This document shows positions 25,407-33,870 of a stretch of DNA of 64,000 nucleotides, piece after piece. Each line of letters opens with the position of its first letter. The stretch's first letter is position 1. This DNA comes from Candidatus Bipolaricaulota bacterium (GTDB lineage Bacteria > Bipolaricaulota > Bipolaricaulia > Bipolaricaulales > Bipolaricaulaceae): NCBI GenBank assembly GCA_014360995.1, contig JACIWL010000001.1, positions 62,001-126,000 of the forward strand, in the 5' to 3' direction. The position numbers were made by a program, and so were the translations under genes. Below the pieces are notes generated by a model that was given only the letters and a program-made list of their open reading frames with translations, searched no databases and had not been told where the DNA came from.

Positions 25407-26347
25407 GGCGTCTCCGAGACAGGCACAAGGGCTTCTGGGTAGGGTGAGAAGAACCGCTGAGTTAAAAGGTATTCCACCTGGAAGCGAATGGCCCAGGAGC
25501 GAAGCAAGCTCAAAGGAACGCTCAAAGGCCACTTCCCAGCCCGGTATTGTTGAAGGACCTCCCTAAAATACTGCTTCTCCTTTGGAGAAAGAGAGCTTGA
25601 AACGAAGCCAAAGGCATGCTCCAAAGCGTTAACGACGGATCCCCGTCGGGGAAGGAGCGCCAGGGCTTTAAGGAAGCGCTCTTTGTAAGCGGGAAAAACC
25701 ATCGGGAAGGGAAGCCTTTGGGGATTGGCCACAATTCTTCCCAAATCCTTCAGGTGGTGTTGGCCCTGGGCCATGATCACGAATTTGTAGCGGGTGTGGA
25801 ACTCCACGAGACCCCCTAACTCCCGGACCCCGCGAAGCTCAGCGAGGGCAAAGATGCGGGTCAAAAAGTGGTGTCTTATGTGGGGATTGGTCAGGCGCCC
25901 TTCTTCTTCAATCGGGAAGTATGGAAGGGCCTTCTTCACCTCTTCGGCGAAAAGGCCGGGCCTCCGGCCAATGGCGGCCCCATAATTCACCGAAGCATAT
26001 ATCTTCGCATCCTGCAGGGCACAGGAAGGGGAGCGGTTCTTGAGGATAAAACCGTCCACCTCCCCAAGACCTTCAAGGAACCGCCGGGCAAAGAGGAGCA
26101 TGGGCTCGGTGAGGTCCATTCCCGTCTCGGGCTGAACGAGCCGAGCTTTGTCCCCATCTTTAACCAACCTCAAGGGAGGGCGCGGAACGCCAAGGCCGAT
26201 TTCCATTTCAGGGCATACGGGGAGGAAATCCACAAAGGGCTTAAGGAGGGAAACGAAAGGATCGGGGATAACGCTTCCATCGTAACGGCACCGGTCAAAG
26301 CCAAGACAGCGGCTGACGACGACCCTGGGACGAGCAAATTCCCTCAT
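25403..26347 (-). CDS. DUF523/DUF1722 (YbgA-like) protein
   Basis: 314 residues from ATG 26347. N-terminal DUF523: RVVVSRCLGFDRCRYDG with conserved cysteines, FVDFLPVCPEMEIGLGVPRPPLRLV, FILKNRSPSCA. C-terminal DUF1722: NPHIRHHFLTRIFALAEL, FHTRYKFVIMAQ, YRAGKWPLSVPLSLLRSW. In E. coli a DUF1722 protein (YbgA) is encoded next to photolyase, and this operon repeats the association. The frame is open 105 bp upstream through a GC-rich hairpin. The chosen ATG has no Shine-Dalgarno and sits 7 bp behind that hairpin. Biochemical function unknown. Confidence 0.88.
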   Translation of the reverse strand: MREFARPRVVVSRCLGFDRCRYDGSVIPDPFVSLLKPFVDFLPVCPEMEIGLGVPRPPLRLVKDGDKARLVQPETGMDLTEPMLLFARRFLEGLGEVDGFILKNRSPSCALQDAKIYASVNYGAAIGRRPGLFAEEVKKALPYFPIEEEGRLTNPHIRHHFLTRIFALAELRGVRELGGLVEFHTRYKFVIMAQGQHHLKDLGRIVANPQRLPFPMVFPAYKERFLKALALLPRRGSVVNALEHAFGFVSSSLSPKEKQYFREVLQQYRAGKWPLSVPLSLLRSWAIRFQVEYLLTQRFFSPYPEALVPVSETP

Positions 26348-26354
26348 GAGAAAG

Positions 26355-26379
26355 AAGGGCGGGCTTAAAGCCCGCCCTT
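26355..26379 (-). terminator. GC-rich hairpin between the oxidative-stress and UV operons
   Basis: Symmetric stem AAGGGCGGG / CCCGCCCTT. On the minus strand it follows the superoxide reductase stop by 8 bp and is followed by TTCTTTCTC. It could terminate or attenuate read-through into the DUF523 gene. The plus-strand side has a better T-run, but no gene there needs it. Confidence 0.55.
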
Positions 26380-26387
26380 TCCTTTTT

Positions 26388-26780
26388 TCATTCCACTTCG
26401 ATCCGCTTTTCCGACTCCCAGAGGCCGTGGATATTGCAGTAGGCAAGGGCATGTAAGGTCCCGGGTTTGTTGGTCTTGAAGGCGAAAGTCACCTCGTGGT
26501 GGGTGTAAACCGGGCCCTGGTTGGGGCCAGCCACGGACTCACCATGGGCGTTGAACTCGAACTTTCCCAGGTCGTAGGTGAACTTGTCGTCGTCAGGGGA
26601 GAAATAGGCGGCGATCCAACGGATGTGGTGTTCGGTGGTGTTGGGATGCGGAACAGCCTTTCCCAAGGTGATCCTCACCGTAACCCACTCGTCGGGTTTC
26701 ACCTTATCGGGGCACTCGATGACCGGTACATGTTTTTCCTTTTGCCAGTCGGCAACCTGGATCCTCTCGCTTATCCTCAT
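26388..26780 (-). CDS. Superoxide reductase (neelaredoxin / class II desulfoferrodoxin)
   Basis: 130 residues with no N-terminal desulforedoxin domain, so 1-iron type. Reduces superoxide to peroxide with electrons from rubredoxin. Fe(His4Cys) ligands: KEKHVPVIE (Glu and His), HPNTTEHHIRWI (His) and YCNIHGLWES (Cys and His). Start overlaps the ferritin stop by 4 bp. Last gene of the PerR-led operon. Confidence 0.95.
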   Translation of the reverse strand: MRISERIQVADWQKEKHVPVIECPDKVKPDEWVTVRITLGKAVPHPNTTEHHIRWIAAYFSPDDDKFTYDLGKFEFNAHGESVAGPNQGPVYTHHEVTFAFKTNKPGTLHALAYCNIHGLWESEKRIEVE

Positions 26781-27304
26781 TCTTCACCCCCTTGATTTTC
26801 CTCTCCCACCCTTTGGCCTTGGCGCTTTCCCAGTTCCTTATCCAGCCAAAGGAGTCCGCGGCCGGAGTCACCCAGGCGGCGAAGCATCTCCACGACTTTG
26901 AGGGCTTGGTCTTCCTCCTCCACCTGCTCGGCGACAAACCACTGGAGCATCACTTCGGCTGGGTAGTCCTTTTCCGCCCGGGCTAACTCTACGAGCTTGT
27001 GGATCCGCTCGGAGATGTACTGCTCGTGTTTGTAGGCCGCTTCGAACGCCTCAAGAGGGGAGTTCCACTGGAAGGCTGGCTCAGCCAGGGCCTGGAGTTT
27101 GACCCTCCCGCCCCGCTCGACGAGATGGTTAAAGATGCGCATGGCATGGGCAAGCTCCTCTTGGGTTTGGACCCTCATCCAGTGGGCCATCCCCGGGAGG
27201 TTTTCCGCCTCAAAATAGGCGGCCATGGCCAGGTAAAGATAAGCGGAGCCAAGCTCCTCTTTTATCTGCTCGTTTAGAGCTTCTTCTATCCTTTTGCTTA
27301 TCAT
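26777..27304 (-). CDS. Non-heme ferritin
   Basis: 175 residues from ATG 27304 behind GGAGGG; a longer frame upstream lacks ferritin similarity. The four-helix ferritin has ferroxidase residues in NEQIKEELGSAYLYLAMAAYFE, QTQEELAHAMRIFNHLVERGG (ExxH) and LQWFVAEQVEEEDQ. Stores iron as ferric mineral and limits Fenton chemistry. Coupled by a 4-bp overlap to superoxide reductase. Confidence 0.95.
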   Translation of the reverse strand: MISKRIEEALNEQIKEELGSAYLYLAMAAYFEAENLPGMAHWMRVQTQEELAHAMRIFNHLVERGGRVKLQALAEPAFQWNSPLEAFEAAYKHEQYISERIHKLVELARAEKDYPAEVMLQWFVAEQVEEEDQALKVVEMLRRLGDSGRGLLWLDKELGKRQGQRVGEENQGGEE

Positions 27305-27315
27305 GCCGCCCTCCA

Positions 27316-27975
27316 TTAGAGTTTTCGGTGGCAGAACCACCAGTCGTAGCACTGGACCTTGCCAGCCTTGGCCTCCTCCAGGCGGGCCTGGGCTCCAGCA
27401 ATATCAGAAGGAGGCGGAACGATCACGTTAGAGCCGATGAGCTCGTTTTCCGGCCAGTTGGCGGGGATGGCCACCCCTTCCTTCACCGCGGTCTGGAACG
27501 CCTTGATGATCCTGAGGATTTCAGAGATGTTGCGCCCTATGTTGAGCGGATAGTAAAGGATGGTGCGGATTATGCCTTGAGGGCAGATGATGAAAACAGC
27601 CCGTACAGTAGCGGATTCAGAGGCGCCGGGATGGATCATGCCATAAAGTTCAGCGATCTTCCCTGTGGTGTCGGCGACGACGGGGAAGGGAATCTCCACC
27701 CCAAGCTTTTCCTTTATCCACTCCACCCACTTGATGTGGGAATAGACGTGATCCACGGAAAGGCCAACTAGTTCAGTATTAAGCGCTTGAAACTCCTGGT
27801 AGCGCTTGGCGAAGGCCACGAATTCGGTGGTGCAAACGGGGGTGAAGTCGGCAGGGTGGGAGAAAAAGACTACCCACTTCCCCTTAAAGTCGTGGGGGAA
27901 GTGGATGAGACCTTTGGTGGTCTGGGCCTTAAACTCCGGAGCCGGTTCACCAATCAACGGAAGCTTATTGCTCAT
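27316..27975 (-). CDS. Peroxiredoxin (Prx6/AhpC-TSA type)
   Basis: 219 residues from the second of two consecutive ATGs, which gives good spacing from GGAGG. The peroxidatic Cys lies in [12 protein letters not shown] (~residue 48). [30 protein letters not shown] and the late [10 protein letters not shown] are typical of the long archaeal/thermophile Prx6 group, which carry extra C-terminal cysteines. Reduces H2O2 and organic peroxides, completing superoxide-to-water detoxification with superoxide reductase and rubrerythrin. Confidence 0.95.
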   Translation of the reverse strand: MSNKLPLIGEPAPEFKAQTTKGLIHFPHDFKGKWVVFFSHPADFTPVCTTEFVAFAKRYQEFQALNTELVGLSVDHVYSHIKWVEWIKEKLGVEIPFPVVADTTGKIAELYGMIHPGASESATVRAVFIICPQGIIRTILYYPLNIGRNISEILRIIKAFQTAVKEGVAIPANWPENELIGSNVIVPPPSDIAGAQARLEEAKAGKVQCYDWWFCHRKL

Positions 27976-27986
27976 CATTCCTCCTT

Positions 27987-28496
27987 TCAGAACTCCTTGA
28001 ACTTCTCCCGGGTGGCCTGACAAATGGGGCACCGCTCGGGAGCCTCACCTTCCACCGTATAACCGCAAACGGAGCAGATGTAGATTTTCCCGATGTTCAC
28101 GTCCTTTCCCGCCAAAACTGCCTCCCGGGCCTTCTGGTACATGGCCGCATGGATCTTTTCGGCTTCAAGAGCGGCATGGAAGGCCTGCTCTGCTCCCTTC
28201 TCCCCTTGAAGCTGGGCCACGGCGATAAAGGATGGATACATTTCGTTCACCTCGTAGGTTTCTCCATCGATGGCCACTTGCAGGTTATCTGCACTGGTTC
28301 GGATCATCCCAAGGGCCCTATAGTGGTTGGTGGCGTGGACCTGTTCGGCGTAGGCGATGGCCCGGAAAAGCCGGGCAACGTTGGGCCTTCCCTCCTTTTC
28401 CGCCACCTCGGCGAAGATGAGGTAGCGCATGTGGGCCTGGGACTGGCCAGCAAACGCCGCCTTGAGGTTATCCTCTGTCATCTTGCGCATGCGCAC
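27987..28496 (-). CDS. Rubrerythrin
   Basis: 169 residues. An N-terminal ferritin-like diiron domain ([44 protein letters not shown]) and a C-terminal rubredoxin-like FeS4 domain ([11 protein letters not shown] ... [11 protein letters not shown]). NADH-peroxidase activity through rubredoxin and its reductase, both encoded upstream. Starts at residue 1 or 5 are possible. Confidence 0.96.
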   Translation of the reverse strand: MRMRKMTEDNLKAAFAGQSQAHMRYLIFAEVAEKEGRPNVARLFRAIAYAEQVHATNHYRALGMIRTSADNLQVAIDGETYEVNEMYPSFIAVAQLQGEKGAEQAFHAALEAEKIHAAMYQKAREAVLAGKDVNIGKIYICSVCGYTVEGEAPERCPICQATREKFKEF

Positions 28497-28515
28497 CTCC
28501 TCCTATCTCGGAACA

Positions 28516-28542
28516 CGGGGGAGACATTCTGTGGCTCCCCCG
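28516..28542 (-). repeat. Intercistronic hairpin between the Dps-like and rubrerythrin genes
   Basis: 8-bp inverted repeat (CGGGGGAG / CTCCCCCG) in the 56-bp gap. No T-run follows on the minus strand, so it is more likely a stabilising or processing stem than a terminator. Confidence 0.45.
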
Positions 28543-28552
28543 CTGTTTCCTT

Positions 28553-29104
28553 TTACCTTAGAAACTTGGACACAAAGGGCGAGGTTTCGCCCCGGCGCAG
28601 GAAGTGCCCGGACGGCCCCTCACCAAGGAACTCCGAAAACCAGGACTCGTGCTCCACCTCCTCGTGGAGGATGGCCAAGGCCAAGTCATAAGTGCGGTGG
28701 TCCTTGCCAGCGGTGAGATTGCAAATGTGCGTGTATTGGCGAACGGCACATCGCTCAGCTTCTACAAGCACTTTCAGCATTTCTTTGACGTCCCGGGGGG
28801 TTGCCGGAAGGTAGGCCGGAGGACAACCGGACCGATCGTGGAACTCCTTCAGATCCCGAGGAAGTCCTCCTCCCAGCTCATAAATCCTGGGCACCAAGGC
28901 TTCGAAGTGGTTGCGGTCCTCAATGCGCGCGACTTCCGCGATTTCCTTTATTGCCTCCCCTTCCAAGCCGATGAGGTTAGCCCGAAGGATGGTGTAGTAA
29001 TAATAAGTGGTCAACTCAGCTGCGGCGTTTCTCACGAGAAGATCTAGGAGTTGGTCCACATTAACTCCTGCCTTCTCCACCATTTCCCGTGCTACTTTAG
29101 CCAT
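28553..29104 (-). CDS. Dps-like ferritin-fold protein (DPSL type)
   Basis: 183 residues. Resembles the Sulfolobus-type Dps-like proteins: AELTTYYYYTILRANLIGLEGE, RIEDRNHFEALVPRIYELGGGLP (ExxH), SGCPPAYLP (the cysteine typical of the group), and AILHEEVEHESWFSEFLGEG. Forms a shell that oxidises iron with peroxide and can shield DNA. Second gene of the PerR operon, 3 bp after the perR stop. Confidence 0.9.
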   Translation of the reverse strand: MAKVAREMVEKAGVNVDQLLDLLVRNAAAELTTYYYYTILRANLIGLEGEAIKEIAEVARIEDRNHFEALVPRIYELGGGLPRDLKEFHDRSGCPPAYLPATPRDVKEMLKVLVEAERCAVRQYTHICNLTAGKDHRTYDLALAILHEEVEHESWFSEFLGEGPSGHFLRRGETSPFVSKFLR

Positions 29105-29107
29105 AAT

Positions 29108-29488
29108 TCACACCTCCTTTTTGCAAGCAGGACAGAGGCCGTGGAAGACGAGGGTGTGGTGGTGCACAGAAAAGCCAAGGGCTTCGATGGTCTGGTCTAG
29201 TTCGGGCTTGTAGGGGAGGTCAAGATCAAAAACGCGGTGGCAGTGAAGACAGTGGAAGTGATAGTGGGGGTGGGTTTCGGGATCGAAGCGATCCGCCGGG
29301 GAGAGGGGCAAGGTAGCCACGCGACCTTCTTCCGCAAGGGAACGCAAAGACCGGTAAACGGTGGCTAAGCTGATTTCCTCGCCCTTCTCCCGCAGGGAGA
29401 GGTAAAGTTCCTCCGCGGTGGGATGGTCCCGCCGCCCCATAAGCTCCTCCCAAACCCGCCTCTTCTTCCCTTCATCCTGCCTGTTCAT
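29108..29488 (-). CDS. Fur-family regulator, PerR-like
   Basis: 126 residues from ATG 29488. A winged helix (HPTAEELYLSLREKGEEISLATVYRSLRSL) followed by metal-binding HPHYHFHCLHCHRVFDL and the structural zinc cysteines CLHC and CPAC. The ATG lies about 6 nt downstream of the expected transcription start and has no Shine-Dalgarno. A Per-box-like palindrome overlaps its -10. It heads an operon of peroxide and iron genes, which argues for PerR rather than Fur or Zur. Confidence 0.9.
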   Translation of the reverse strand: MNRQDEGKKRRVWEELMGRRDHPTAEELYLSLREKGEEISLATVYRSLRSLAEEGRVATLPLSPADRFDPETHPHYHFHCLHCHRVFDLDLPYKPELDQTIEALGFSVHHHTLVFHGLCPACKKEV

Positions 29489-29493
29489 GATTT

Positions 29494-29508
29494 TTATTCT
29501 TATTATAA
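29494..29508 (-). promoter_or_regulatory. Per-box-like operator
   Basis: Minus-strand TTATAATAAGAATAA matches the PerR box TTATAATnATTATAA at 12 of 14 defined positions. It covers the -10 box of the perR promoter, implying autoregulation of the whole detoxification operon. Confidence 0.65.
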
Positions 29509-29529
29509 GACACAGGAGCAAGTTGTCAA
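29502..29529 (-). promoter_or_regulatory. perR operon promoter
   Basis: Perfect TTGACA (29524-29529), 16-bp spacer, perfect TATAAT (29502-29507): the best sigma-70-type promoter in the window. Confidence 0.85.
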
Positions 29530-29582
29530 GGACCCGCGCTTGGGTAAGCGTGGGGAAGCAAGTTCCTTAGGAAAGCCTTCGT

Positions 29583-30671
29583 TTACACGGACGACAAGAA
29601 CTTTTCTGGAACAGGGGTTTCCTCGCGGAAAAAGCGTTCCAGTTCCCCCACAAGTTCTGGGAAGCCCAAGGCAATGGCCCCGCGGAGGCGACGCTTCTCG
29701 TCCAACACAAGCTTCAAATACCGGCCCTCATCGCGTAGCTTCTTCTCTCGCAATGAACCGCCTTTGGGCTGGGTTTCCCCAAGAACCAGAAGTTCCACCC
29801 CGGCCACCTTGAGGCGCTGGGCCGGCCTTGTTCCATCGTAACGGGTGCTTCCCGGTTCCACCATGTTTTGCGCTGCCACAAAACCCTGTTCCCTTGCGGC
29901 AGGAACTGTCCCGTAGACCTGGTCTTGCCATTCGGCCACGTCCCCCGCGGCATAGATTCCCGGGGCCGAGGTTTCCAAAAAATCATTTACCACTACGCCT
30001 CGGTTGACGCTAAGACCGGCGTCTTTGGCGATGGCCACCCGCGGCCGCACCCCCATGGCGATCAGCACTAAATCGGCGGGAAGTGCCTCCCCCGAGGAAA
30101 GAAGCACTTCCTGGACTTCCCCAGCGCCGCGGATGGCCGTGGCTTCCGTTTTTCCCCGGACCCCTAGCCCTTTTTCCTTAAGGAGGCTAGCCAAGACTTC
30201 GCCCGCGTCTTGGTCAAGTTGGCGAGGAAGGGGCCAAGGTCCCCGGTCCAGCACCACTACTTCCGCGAGGAAGTGTCGCAAGGCATAAGCGGCCTCAAGG
30301 CCCAACCATCCTCCTCCCAAGACCACTGCCCGCCTCCTCCCTGCGGCCCAGGTGCGAATTCGTTCCACATCTGCAGCGGTGCGCATGGTGAAAACGCCAG
30401 GAAGATCCACGCCGGGGATTTCCGGCCGCACGGGCTCCGCCCCAGTGGCCAAAAGAAGGCGATCGTAAGAAATGGACTTTCCCGAAGCTAAAAGGACTTC
30501 CTTCCGGGCAGGATCCAAAGCCACCGCGGCCTCGCCCAACCGATACTCGATCCCGTTCTTTTCGAACCAGCTTTTAGGGTAGGGCGTGATTTCCTGAAGT
30601 TCCTTTTTTCCGGCCAAAACCTCGACGAGGCCGGGCCGAAGGTAGTTATGGAACAGGTTCGGCCTCCACAA
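29583..30671 (-). CDS. NADH:rubredoxin oxidoreductase-like flavoprotein (main frame)
   Basis: 362 codons from TTG 30671. NAD-binding fold at RAVVLGGGWLGLEAAYAL (~residues 113-130), second FAD motif APGIYAAGDVAEW, and GLSVNRGVVVNDFLETS. The N-terminal FAD GxGxxG segment is missing from this frame but present in the neighbouring one (30646-30759). Removing a single T near 30648 joins them as EPVPNYLRPGL, which aligns with EPVPYYSKPML of characterised NADH:rubredoxin reductases. Encoded directly after rubredoxin, so it passes electrons from NAD(P)H to rubredoxin for superoxide reductase and rubrerythrin. As sequenced it would lack FAD binding. Confidence 0.85.
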   Translation of the reverse strand: MWRPNLFHNYLRPGLVEVLAGKKELQEITPYPKSWFEKNGIEYRLGEAAVALDPARKEVLLASGKSISYDRLLLATGAEPVRPEIPGVDLPGVFTMRTAADVERIRTWAAGRRRAVVLGGGWLGLEAAYALRHFLAEVVVLDRGPWPLPRQLDQDAGEVLASLLKEKGLGVRGKTEATAIRGAGEVQEVLLSSGEALPADLVLIAMGVRPRVAIAKDAGLSVNRGVVVNDFLETSAPGIYAAGDVAEWQDQVYGTVPAAREQGFVAAQNMVEPGSTRYDGTRPAQRLKVAGVELLVLGETQPKGGSLREKKLRDEGRYLKLVLDEKRRLRGAIALGFPELVGELERFFREETPVPEKFLSSV

Positions 30672-30759
30672 GGACGAGGGAAGCCTTGGGATCGAGGGAC
30701 CGGAGTTTTTGGGCGGCGCTGATCCCCGCCGCTCCGCCCCCTACGATTACGTACCTCAC
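30646..30759 (-). pseudogene. Frameshifted N-terminus of the NADH:rubredoxin oxidoreductase
   Basis: 37 codons from GTG 30759 (GTGA overlap with the rubredoxin stop) reading [19 protein letters not shown] then a strand ending LVLVEAEPVP before TAA at 30646-30648. This is the FAD-binding Rossmann start that the main frame lacks. True start of the flavoprotein gene is therefore 30759. Confidence 0.85.
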
Positions 30760-30914
30760 AGCGGCTGGAACATGTCCTTCGGCGCCCCGCACTCCGGGCA
30801 AACCCAATCCTCCGGAAGGTCCTCGAACGCCGTCCCCGGCGCGATCCCTTGGGAGGGGTCTCCCTTGGCCGGATCATAGACCCATCCGCACACCGTGCAT
30901 TCCCACTTTTTCAT
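30756..30914 (-). CDS. Rubredoxin
   Basis: 52 residues from ATG 30914 behind AAAGGAGG. Fe(Cys4) site in [10 protein letters not shown] and CPECGAPKD, with the usual DLPEDWVCP. Small electron carrier feeding superoxide reductase and rubrerythrin. A TATAAT lies about 20 bp upstream of the Shine-Dalgarno; no good -35 is visible. The stop overlaps its reductase gene. Confidence 0.97.
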   Translation of the reverse strand: MKKWECTVCGWVYDPAKGDPSQGIAPGTAFEDLPEDWVCPECGAPKDMFQPL

Positions 30915-30963
30915 TTCTTTCCTCCTTTGTGAGTGGGCCATTATACTCGGCCCATCCCCTGTT

Positions 30964-30993
30964 TTGCCCGAAGTCCCAATCTTCCTCTACAAT
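30964..30993 (+). promoter_or_regulatory. Promoter of the M3 peptidase, probably leaderless
   Basis: TTGCCC (30964-30969), 18-bp spacer, TACAAT (30988-30993). Only 6 bp separate the -10 from ATG 31000 and there is no Shine-Dalgarno, so transcription should begin at or next to the start codon. Confidence 0.6.
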
Positions 30994-30999
30994 CTAACG

Positions 31000-32730
31000 A
31001 TGCTTAAGGGGATTCTCGAGCCTAAAGAGCTTCCCCGGGATTATCCGCGTCGCTTTTTGCCCGAGGATTTGCCTGCCGGCGAGTGGGAGGCCCTAAGCCC
31101 GCTCTTTGCGGATTTGGAGAGGCGGCCTTTAGGATCCCGCACGGAGGTGGAGCAGGCTCTTTTGGACCTCTCCGAGCTCCTTTCGGCCATCGAGGAGGAA
31201 GGGGCCATCCGCTACATCCGCATGACCTGCGACACCACGAACCCCGAGCACGAGAAGGCCTATTTGGCATTCTTGGAAAACGTGGTTCCCCGCGTGGAGG
31301 AGGCGCTGCATCGCCTGCGGGTGCGGTTCACCGGGGTCCCGGCTTGGAAAGATCTCCCCCTTGAGCGCTACGAGGTCCTGCGGCGCAAATGGGAAAACGC
31401 CGTCCGCATCTTCCGCGAGGAGAATATCCCCCTGAAAGTGGCGGAGGAGAAGCTTGGTCAGCGCTACCAAAAGATCTTCGGGGCCATGACGGTGGAGTTC
31501 GAAGGCCGCACCCAGACCCTCCAACAGATGGCCAAATACTTGGAGGAGCCGGATCGTCGGGTGCGGGAGCGAGCCTGGGAGCTTATCGCCGAGCGGAGAC
31601 TCCGCGATAAAGACGAGATCGAGGACATTTTCGAGGAACTCCTTGACCTTCGTGAAAAGCGCGCGAAGAACGCGGGGTTTGAGAATTTCAGGGACTACGC
31701 GTTTTGCGAGCGGGAGCGGTTCGACTATGGCCCCAAAGAGTGCGAGGAATTCCACAAGGGCGTGGAGGAGGCGGTGGTGCCCCTTCTGCGCCTTTTGCAC
31801 AAAAAGCGGGCCAAGCGGATGGGCCTAAAAAGGCTCCGACCCTGGGACCTTCTTGTGGATCCCGAGGGAAGGCCGCCCCTTCGCCCCTTTGAGGATCCGG
31901 AGGACTTGGTGCATGGCGTCCAGGAGATCTTTTGGCGCCTTGATCGAAGGCTTGGGGAGCTTTTCTCAAAGATGGCCGAGCTTCGGCTTTTGGATGTGGC
32001 CAATCGGCCGGGGAAGGCTCCCGGCGGTTACCAATCCACCCTTACCGAGCGCCGGCTCCCCTTCATCTTCATGAACGCCGTGGGCCGCGACCAGGACCTT
32101 TGGACCTTGCTCCACGAAGCTGGTCACGCCTTCCATACCCTCCTTTCCCGGGACGAGCCTCTTCATATGTACCGCGATCCGCCCCTGGAGTTTGCGGAGG
32201 TGGCCTCCATGGGCATGGAGCTTTTGGCCTCCCCGTTCCTCGATGTCTTCCATCCTAAAGAAGAGGAGCGCCGCCGCTCCCTGGAAGAGCACCTTTACGC
32301 CATTGTGCGCTTGCTTTGCTGGGTAGCCACCATCGACGCTTTTCAGCATTGGATCTACACTCATCCCGGCCATAGTCGCGCCGAGCGCCGTCGAGCTTGG
32401 GTGGCGGTCTTTCGGCGTTTTGGGGGCCTGGAGGACTGGAGCGGCTATGAGGAGGTTTTGGAGCACGAATGGCACCGCCAGCTCCACCTCTTTTTGGCTC
32501 CCTTCTACTACATCGAATACGGCATTGCCCAGCTTGGCGCTCTTGGCCTTTGGCAAAAAAGCCAGGAAGACCGGGAAAAGGCCATTGCGGACTATATCCG
32601 GGCCCTGAGTTTGGGCGGGTCACGCCCTCTTCCCGAACTTTTCTCCGCCGCCGGGCTTCCGTTCGACTTCGGCCCTTCGGCGTTGGCCCGGGCGGCAAAA
32701 ACCCTCCATCAAGCCCTGTCCTTGGCGTAG
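31000..32730 (+). CDS. M3-family oligoendopeptidase (PepF-like)
   Basis: 576 residues from ATG 31000, chosen over an in-frame upstream ATG that would lie inside the divergent rubredoxin gene. Zinc site LLHEAGHAFHTL (HExxH), with the downstream Glu in PPLEFAEVASMGMELL and the substrate tyrosine region FYYIEYGIAQLGAL. The helical N-terminal half (RYIRMTCDTTNPEHEKAYLAFL) matches M3B peptidases. Cytosolic degradation of medium-length peptides. Confidence 0.95.
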   Translation: MLKGILEPKELPRDYPRRFLPEDLPAGEWEALSPLFADLERRPLGSRTEVEQALLDLSELLSAIEEEGAIRYIRMTCDTTNPEHEKAYLAFLENVVPRVEEALHRLRVRFTGVPAWKDLPLERYEVLRRKWENAVRIFREENIPLKVAEEKLGQRYQKIFGAMTVEFEGRTQTLQQMAKYLEEPDRRVRERAWELIAERRLRDKDEIEDIFEELLDLREKRAKNAGFENFRDYAFCERERFDYGPKECEEFHKGVEEAVVPLLRLLHKKRAKRMGLKRLRPWDLLVDPEGRPPLRPFEDPEDLVHGVQEIFWRLDRRLGELFSKMAELRLLDVANRPGKAPGGYQSTLTERRLPFIFMNAVGRDQDLWTLLHEAGHAFHTLLSRDEPLHMYRDPPLEFAEVASMGMELLASPFLDVFHPKEEERRRSLEEHLYAIVRLLCWVATIDAFQHWIYTHPGHSRAERRRAWVAVFRRFGGLEDWSGYEEVLEHEWHRQLHLFLAPFYYIEYGIAQLGALGLWQKSQEDREKAIADYIRALSLGGSRPLPELFSAAGLPFDFGPSALARAAKTLHQALSLA

Positions 32731-32748
32731 CCTGGGTTTTGCCGAACC

Positions 32749-33864
32749 TTAAAACTTGGGGCGGCGGGGAGGATCGGGAGGGGGAAGGCGCTCAGTAAAG
32801 GCTTGCAAAAGCCTTTTCTCTTCCCTCCCTAATTTCTTGGGGATTACCACCCGTAGACGGACCTTTAGGTCCCCGTAACCACCTGGGCCGGGAAGGCCGC
32901 GGCCGCGCAGAACGAGGACTTCGTCGGGTTCTGTCCCCGGCTGGATCTCCAGTTCCTCCTCGCCCTTAAGCGTGGGGATGCGCACTTTCCCCCCCAAGAC
33001 CAGGGTCCCATAATGCACGGGGACCTCCACCCAAAGATCCTGGCCCTGGCGGGCGAAAAGGGGGTGGGGCTGGATTTCCACGATCACATGGAGGTCACCA
33101 GGGGGGCCTCCGGCAAGGCCGGCGTTCCCTTGCCCCCGCAAGATAAGGCGCGCGCCATCCTCCACGCCCGGGGGGATCTCCAGAGAGATTTCCGAGCGCT
33201 CCCGCACCCGCCCCGTGCCGCGGCAAGCCGGACAAGGGGCTTCCGGGATCTCCCCTACCCCTTCGCATTCCGGGCAAGTTCGGACGTTCACGAACGTCCC
33301 GAACATGGAGAACTGCCGGTATTCGATGCGGCCGGAGCCGCGGCACGTGGGGCAGGCCCGCAGCCCCGTCCCCGGGGCCAGGCCGCTTCCCCCACAATGA
33401 CCGCAAAGTTCGTAGCGGGGGATGGTGGCGCGGAGGGTGGTGCCGAACGCTGCGTCCTCGAGGGAGATGCGCACCCGGTATTCCAGGTCCTCGCCGCGGC
33501 GGGCGCGGCTCACGGTGTGGGTGCGCCGGCCCTCCCCAAAAAAGAGGTTGAAGATCTCCTCGAACGCGGAGGGGCCGAAGAACTCCTCGAACGCCTCCCG
33601 GGTGCGGCGGAACCCCTCCGCCCCGAAGTCCACGCTCTGCTCGGGGCCCACGTGGCCGAAGCGGTCGTACTGGGCGCGCTTCACTGGATCGGAAAGAACC
33701 TCGTAGGCCTCGGCGATCTTGCGGAACTTCCGCTCCGCCTCCTTTTTGTCGCCCTTGTACACATCGGGATGGTATTGTTTAGCCAGGCGGCGGAAGGCCC
33801 GCTTTATCTCCTCTTGGGTGGCGTTTCGCGGCACGCCCAGGATCTCATAGTAGTCCTCGGCCAC
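32749..33864 (-). CDS. dnaJ: Chaperone DnaJ
   Basis: 371 residues. J-domain [20 protein letters not shown] with the HPD tripeptide, a phenylalanine-rich linker ([21 protein letters not shown]), a zinc domain with [24 protein letters not shown] and CPACRGTG, then the two substrate-binding beta domains. Hsp40 co-chaperone of the adjacent DnaK, 6 bp after its stop. End of the hrcA-grpE-dnaK-dnaJ operon. Confidence 0.97.
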   Translation of the reverse strand: MAEDYYEILGVPRNATQEEIKRAFRRLAKQYHPDVYKGDKKEAERKFRKIAEAYEVLSDPVKRAQYDRFGHVGPEQSVDFGAEGFRRTREAFEEFFGPSAFEEIFNLFFGEGRRTHTVSRARRGEDLEYRVRISLEDAAFGTTLRATIPRYELCGHCGGSGLAPGTGLRACPTCRGSGRIEYRQFSMFGTFVNVRTCPECEGVGEIPEAPCPACRGTGRVRERSEISLEIPPGVEDGARLILRGQGNAGLAGGPPGDLHVIVEIQPHPLFARQGQDLWVEVPVHYGTLVLGGKVRIPTLKGEEELEIQPGTEPDEVLVLRGRGLPGPGGYGDLKVRLRVVIPKKLGREEKRLLQAFTERLPPPDPPRRPKF

Positions 33865-33870
33865 GGCGGA

